In this document: one piece after another, positions 60,696 to 64,000 of the stretch | Position numbering within the stretch: position 1 is the first letter of the stretch | Layout of the letters: each line of letters begins with the position of its first letter | NCBI GenBank assembly: GCA_018374355.1 | Contig: JAHAFI010000002.1 | Location: forward strand, 1-64,000 | DNA length: 64,000 bases | DNA from: Clostridiales bacterium | GTDB lineage: Bacteria > Bacillota > Clostridia > Lachnospirales > Lachnospiraceae | Direction: 5' to 3' | Made by a program: the position numbers and the translations under genes | The notes under the pieces: model-generated | The model's database searches: none | What the model was told of the DNA's origin: nothing | What the model saw: the letters and a program-made list of their open reading frames with translations, nothing else

Positions 60696-60893
60696 GTGAA
60701 AAGAATTTTTTATCTCTGCGATGGAGAGCAAGAAAATTGCAAGAAAAGAAACTGTTATAAAAACGGAGGAGATTGCAGACACACGACCGACATCAGCCAT
60801 GCGATGAATTTCGAGAGGCGAGGGAAATACAAAAACGGGAGTTTCTATGAAAAAGAGGATGTCTCAAGAAATGAAACATCCTCCATAGATTAA
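60696..60893 (+). CDS. Small cysteine-rich protein of the element
   Basis: 65 residues from GTG 60696, five bases after AGGAGGTGA. It has 'FYLCDGEQENCKKRNCYKNG' and then 'GDCRHTTDISHAMNF': four cysteines and nearby histidines suggest a zinc-binding knot. Similar tiny proteins follow repressor switches in clostridial prophages and ICEs; the function is unknown. It is the first gene transcribed from the strong rightward promoter, and its end overlaps the convergent gene by 4 bp. Confidence 0.72.
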   Translation: MKRIFYLCDGEQENCKKRNCYKNGGDCRHTTDISHAMNFERRGKYKNGSFYEKEDVSRNETSSID

Positions 60894-61213
60894 ATAAAGT
60901 TAGACAGAAAAGAAAGAACATCTTTCAGACCGTTTTTGAATCTGTTCTCCATGCAGACAATCGTTTTGTCAGATAGAGAAATATCATTCGCAAGGTCATC
61001 TCCGGAATAACACTGGATATATCCCTTTGAATGCAGTTTCCAACATAAGTCAGAGACGTAGTCGGATGACGCATTGAGAGAAAAGAGTTCAATGAGTTGG
61101 TCAGAATCGTCGAATTTGTTCGCATCTTCCATCGAAAGAGCGGGTTGACGGTTCAATACTTCTTTATACATGGAAACAAGAAGATGTTTTTGCTCTTTAG
61201 TCAAATCGTCCAT
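60890..61213 (-). CDS. Hypothetical protein of the element (107 residues)
   Basis: An acidic helical protein starting 'MDDLTKEQKHLLVSMYKEVL', with 'SDLCWKLHSKGYIQCYSGDD' resembling the wing region of a small winged helix. No family is recognised. It is oriented against its neighbours. AGGAGGTG stands before the ATG, so translation is well supported. Confidence 0.6.
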   Translation of the reverse strand: MDDLTKEQKHLLVSMYKEVLNRQPALSMEDANKFDDSDQLIELFSLNASSDYVSDLCWKLHSKGYIQCYSGDDLANDISLSDKTIVCMENRFKNGLKDVLSFLSNFI

Positions 61214-61303
61214 ATTGTTTCACCTCCTGTCATTTCGAAATGGTCGCACATTCATTATATGGCAGGAGATGCAGCAGGACAAGAAAGAATAGGAGGAACA
61301 GGA

Positions 61304-61492
61304 ATGAAAGAAAGATATTTGAAATATGCAGAAAGCCGTGAGGATGCATTTGAAATTATAGTAAAAGGATTAACAGAGAATGAAAAAGAAAGTCTCAAGG
61401 AAGTGATTGACAAGGAAATTCGCAGAATCAAATACCGGAGACATAAGGCAGAAACCTCAAATCTCCGGTACGTGATAGACCTAAATTTATAA
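61304..61492 (+). CDS. Small charged helical protein
   Basis: 62 residues, 'MKERYLKYAESREDAFEIIV' then 'KEVIDKEIRRIKYRRHKAE', rich in Lys, Arg and Glu. It starts at ATG 61304 after AGGAGGA; the open frame extends back to 61097 inside the opposite gene without a ribosome site. The function is unknown. A run of hairpins follows directly. Confidence 0.62.
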   Translation: MKERYLKYAESREDAFEIIVKGLTENEKESLKEVIDKEIRRIKYRRHKAETSNLRYVIDLNL

Positions 61493-61505
61493 AAGAAAAG
61501 CCGAA

Positions 61506-61625
61506 ACGGGGCAGCAGTCGCCCCGTCAGTGTCCGGATGGCAACCGACACTCTGACGATGGCAAGCCGAAAGACATCGTGTAGCGATACCGTGGGAAACA
61601 TGGCAGCGGTCGCACCTGCTAGAAA
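61506..61625 (+). other. Array of at least four hairpins (structured RNA or replication origin)
   Basis: ACGGGGC/GCCCCGT (61506-61526), TCAGTGTC with GACACT-C-TGA (61527-61554), ACGATG/CATCGT (61555-61579) and CGCAC/GTGCG (61611-61629) follow one another almost without gaps, with another partial stem between the last two. None has a T-run, so they are not ordinary terminators. No gene fits between 61493 and 61712. An origin for the HUH Rep or a structured RNA are the two readings. Confidence 0.5.
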
Positions 61626-61751
61626 GTGCGTGGATGGTCAACAGGTTTTCGATGATTTTTTAATGTGAAAAGTCACAACACGGTGTACATTGCCGGAAAA
61701 GAGGTGGACGGGATGAAAAGACCGAGAGAGCCACCAACAGGAGGAATCAAG

Positions 61752-61982
61752 ATGGATATAGGACGAATATTGCCGACAGAGGCAGCAGCAATCCTCAATG
61801 TATCACCGCAATTCGTGAGGGTAGCAATGCAGCAGGGAAAACTCCCGATAGGAACGGCGGTGCAGATGTCCTCGATTTGGACGTATCACATTTCGGAAAA
61901 ACTGCTTGCAGATTATTCCGGAAAAAACATAGAAAAAGAGATTGAGCGAATCAGAGGAGGTGTTGAGAATGACGAGAAGTGA
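61752..61982 (+). CDS. Excisionase/MerR-like helix-turn-helix protein
   Basis: 76 residues, 'MDIGRILPTEAAAILNVSPQ' then 'FVRVAMQQGKLPIGTAVQMS', the pattern of HTH_17 excisionase-type domains in which a helix-turn-helix is followed by a short wing. It may direct excision or regulate the element. Two starts are each preceded by a ribosome site: ATG 61713 after GAGGTGG (89 residues) and ATG 61752 after AGGAGG. The second gives the compact domain and is preferred. Confidence 0.7.
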   Translation: MDIGRILPTEAAAILNVSPQFVRVAMQQGKLPIGTAVQMSSIWTYHISEKLLADYSGKNIEKEIERIRGGVENDEK

Positions 61983-62151
61983 GAAAAAGGCAGTGATTGA
62001 GAGCATGGCAGAAAAATTCATGAATATCGACGACCTTGAGGGGAAGTCAATGACCATTATGGTGATGTCTGCGTATGCCGAGGGTAAGGCAGCAGGAAAA
62101 GCAGAGGAGCGTCGCAGATGGGAACAGAAAGAGGCGGTTGCAGCCGTTTAA
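61969..62151 (+). CDS. Small helical protein
   Basis: 60 residues, 'MTRSEKKAVIESMAEKFMNI' onward, ending in an Ala/Glu/Arg-rich helix ('AEGKAAGKAEERRRWEQKEA'). GGAGG lies eight bases before the ATG, which is inside the end of the upstream gene, so the two are coupled. No family is recognised. Confidence 0.62.
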   Translation: MTRSEKKAVIESMAEKFMNIDDLEGKSMTIMVMSAYAEGKAAGKAEERRRWEQKEAVAAV

Positions 62152-62158
62152 TGAAAAC

Positions 62159-62416
62159 GCCCCGTCGCAGTGGCGGGGCATACATAAAGCAGGAGCATGA
62201 GAGCAAAGAAAAAGGACAACCATTGCAGTGGTCGTCCTTGTATCGACTGATTGTGTCAGTCGCTAACTGATAGAAATATTATAGCAAATCTGACACAAAA
62301 AAGCAACTTGAAAAGCGACCGAAAAGGTCTATAAAATCAAGGGTTTTCGGAACTTTTAACGTCCTTGTAATAGATAATAACAAGTCTACGAAAACATAAC
62401 AGGAGGATTGTGTCAG
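62159..62416 (+). other. Leader of rep: three hairpins and a repeated GATTGTGTCAG motif
   Basis: Hairpins lie at 62159-62179 (GCCCCG/CGGGGC), 62212-62239 (AAGGAC and ACCA pairing with TGGT and GTCCTT) and 62244-62262 (CGACTGA/TCAGTCG). The 11-mer GATTGTGTCAG occurs at 62249-62259 and 62406-62416, the latter between the rep ribosome site and its ATG. The inverse CTGACACAA is at 62290-62298. This suggests Rep binding sites, an origin or autoregulation. No gene is present. Confidence 0.5.
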
Positions 62417-63364
62417 ATGGCAAGAAAAAGAGGGATGCAATATATCCCGTATGATTATGAGGCAGCATATAACAAAGCGATGGAGGACATGCATGAGTGG
62501 TTCATTGAGAATCTGTTCCAACATCGAAAGAAAGTTATATATGCACTGAAAGAGATAACAGCAGGAGACCAGTTTGAAATTGAGATATATCCGCAGTTCC
62601 GGAGCATGGATGAAGTACCTCCGGAGGGGAGGACAATCAAAAAGGACAATGACAAGGCTCAAAGGAATCTGAATGACAAGAACGCAAGAAAGTATGTGGA
62701 GCGTTTAATCAACGAGAATTTCGGTGACGGTGATATTTGGATAACACTGACATACGATGACGAGAATCTCCCGCCGGATGGAGACATCGACGCAGCAATC
62801 AAGAACATGCAAAACTATATTCGCAGAATCAACTATCAGCGGAAAAAGAGAGGACTTGAGAACAGCAAATATGTGTATGTGACAGAGTATTCACCGGAGC
62901 AGGACATCAGATGGCATCATCACCTTGTTATGGACGGAGAACTTGACATGGACACGGTCGAGGCATGTTGGAAGAAAGGCAGCAGGAACGAAGTCCGGAG
63001 ACTGGAGAAAGACGAAAACGGATTGTCCGGAATGGCAAACTATATCGTCAAGGAAAAGGAACGAATCAAGTCGGAAAAACGGTGGAACTCCTCACAAGGC
63101 TTGAAAGACCCGGACATCCGTGTTGTTCACTCAAAGCAGCCGGAAAAAGGCAAAGGGAGTTACAAGAAAATAGAAAAATATGTTGACGAAATGGTGAAAA
63201 AACAGAACGTCATCAGAAAACAAATGGAAAAGTGGTATCCGGACTTTGATTTCACGGATGCGAGCGTTTGCTATAACGATTTCAATTATATGTTCTACAT
63301 ACACGCAAGAATGAGGAAACGGAGAGTTCAAGAAGATGACACGAAAGCAGGTAAAGAGACATGA
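62417..63364 (+). CDS. rep: HUH rolling-circle replication initiator
   Basis: 315 residues with the three Rep motifs in order: motif 1 'WITLTYDDENLPPD' (108-121), the His cluster 'RWHHHLVMDG' (His 167-169, metal binding) and motif 3 'MANYIVKEKE' with the probable nicking Tyr209. It also has the downstream 'RWNSSQGLKDP' seen in phage and plasmid Reps of the ORF2/G2P type. It should nick DNA at an origin and stay bound to the 5' end. The start is ATG 62417 after AGGAGG; the in-frame TTG 62408 is too close. The next gene overlaps its end by 29 bp. Confidence 0.82.
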   Translation: MARKRGMQYIPYDYEAAYNKAMEDMHEWFIENLFQHRKKVIYALKEITAGDQFEIEIYPQFRSMDEVPPEGRTIKKDNDKAQRNLNDKNARKYVERLINENFGDGDIWITLTYDDENLPPDGDIDAAIKNMQNYIRRINYQRKKRGLENSKYVYVTEYSPEQDIRWHHHLVMDGELDMDTVEACWKKGSRNEVRRLEKDENGLSGMANYIVKEKERIKSEKRWNSSQGLKDPDIRVVHSKQPEKGKGSYKKIEKYVDEMVKKQNVIRKQMEKWYPDFDFTDASVCYNDFNYMFYIHARMRKRRVQEDDTKAGKET

Positions 63365-64000
63365 CCGGATTTGCAAGAGAATCATCGTGATAACGGCTTT
63401 AATACTGGTGGCACATATGATTATCGCAACGGTTCGGGGCAATATTCAAAACTACAAGGAATTTGAGGAGATCGTAAATCAGAAAGAGACCGTTGAGCAG
63501 GAGGAAGAACAGCGGGAGACAACGGACAAGTACGTCGTGTTTGACGCTATGTCAAGGGACTGGGGCGGAGAAAATGAGGGGTTTGTCTTTTACGAGATTC
63601 CTCCGGAATACGCTGAAAAAGGAGGATATTTTCCGGAAATCATGCAGATTTATACATATTGTCTATGTAAGCAGGAGGAGGTGAGTTATCCGCTTATCGT
63701 GGCGATGATTGAACGGGAATCCAGGTATCAGTTTGACGCAGTAGGAGACAATGGGTGCAGTTTCGGCTATATGCAGATAAACGCTGCGGAAAATGCTGAC
63801 CGCATAGAGGAAAACGGATGCGCGGATATGTTGAATCCATATCAAAATGTGAGAGTTGGTATCAGTCTGATAAAAGACCTCATAGACAAATACGGAACGG
63901 TTCAAGATGCGTTAGCTGCCTACAATTACGGGGAGACAGGGGCATACCGGCATTTATGGAGTAACGGGGTATATGTTTACGACTATAACGAGGGCATTAT
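63336..64000 (+). CDS. Membrane-anchored lytic transglycosylase, cut by the window end
   Basis: At least 221 residues are visible. A basic N-terminus and membrane helix (about 14-33) lead to a Glu-rich stalk and an SLT-type lysozyme domain from about 113. Catalytic Glu128 is in 'MIERESRYQF', then 'GCSFGYMQIN', 'NPYQNVRVGISLI' and 'ALAAYNYGETGAY'. It should cut peptidoglycan outside the cell, as VirB1-like proteins do to admit a secretion channel or phage exit. Its ATG lies inside rep after GGAGAG. The frame is open at base 64000, so the C-terminus is unknown. Confidence 0.85.
   Translation, partial: MTRKQVKRHDRICKRIIVITALILVAHMIIATVRGNIQNYKEFEEIVNQKETVEQEEEQRETTDKYVVFDAMSRDWGGENEGFVFYEIPPEYAEKGGYFPEIMQIYTYCLCKQEEVSYPLIVAMIERESRYQFDAVGDNGCSFGYMQINAAENADRIEENGCADMLNPYQNVRVGISLIKDLIDKYGTVQDALAAYNYGETGAYRHLWSNGVYVYDYNEGI

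Larger units (their letters stand above)
57225..64000. mobile_element. Integrated element next to rpsI (recombinase, repressor switch, HUH Rep, transglycosylase), right end outside the window
   Basis: From left to right it holds integrase arm-like repeats, a ribbon-helix-helix gene and a tyrosine recombinase reading toward rpsI. A lipoprotein, XRE regulators and divergent promoters with shared operators come next. The right part has a string of 37-107 residue genes, an HUH replication initiator and a lytic transglycosylase. The left limit is placed just after the rpsI terminator; the exact attachment site cannot be fixed without the other end. The content fits an ICE/IME or an inovirus-like prophage. 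Confidence 0.8.

Overview
The window looks like the chromosome of a Gram-positive, spore-forming gut Clostridium relative, most likely a Lachnospiraceae (Blautia/Dorea/Mediterraneibacter type). The basis is low-to-mid GC with strong AGGAGG ribosome sites, frequent TTG/GTG starts, AddAB instead of RecBCD, the order tig-clpP-clpX-lon-ysxC, the block ecfA-ecfT-truA-rplM-rpsI, an alpha/beta-type spore protein and MATE/EamA style housekeeping genes. The genus is inference. No rRNA, tRNA or CRISPR array was seen.

Layout. 1-7.6 kb: a MATE exporter, then a co-directional group (methyltransferase, Sel1-repeat protein, Hsp33, NAD synthetase, acyltransferase). 7.6-9.4 kb: an AT-rich two-gene operon resembling AbiE toxin-antitoxin systems, with its own promoter and repeated octamer operators. 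9.4-11.5 kb: a radical SAM protein and a URO-D type methyltransferase. 11.6-16.5 kb: an AraC regulator divergent from an arabinose operon (FGGY kinase, 4-epimerase, isomerase). 16.7-23.8 kb: addB-addA. 24.3-32.7 kb: a c-di-GMP signalling island, with receiver-GGDEF-EAL, HPt, hybrid histidine kinase and a solute-binding lipoprotein carrying a 5'-nucleotidase C-terminal-like domain, facing a PAS-GGDEF cyclase. 33.4-36.8 kb: a PadR-controlled envelope operon. 36.9-45 kb: mixed small operons. 45.2-52.5 kb: the proteostasis block tig, clpP, clpX, lon, then ysxC. 52.7-57.2 kb: a fused ECF ATPase, EcfT, TruA, L13 and S9.

From just after rpsI to the end of the window lies an integrated element. It holds a tyrosine recombinase pointing at rpsI, a divergent repressor switch, many tiny genes with perfect ribosome sites, an HUH rolling-circle replication initiator and a membrane-anchored lytic transglycosylase cut by the window end. 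It could be an integrative conjugative/mobilizable element or an inovirus-like prophage; the part that would decide lies outside.

Two families of short interspersed hairpin repeats are scattered between the chromosomal genes. One shows compensatory base changes between copies. The items most worth following up are the G9 tract whose one-base slippage would fuse the EAL protein to the HPt domain, the solute-binding/nucleotidase-domain sensor operon, the AbiE-like pair, and the Rep/transglycosylase element with its arrays of hairpins and iteron-like repeats.
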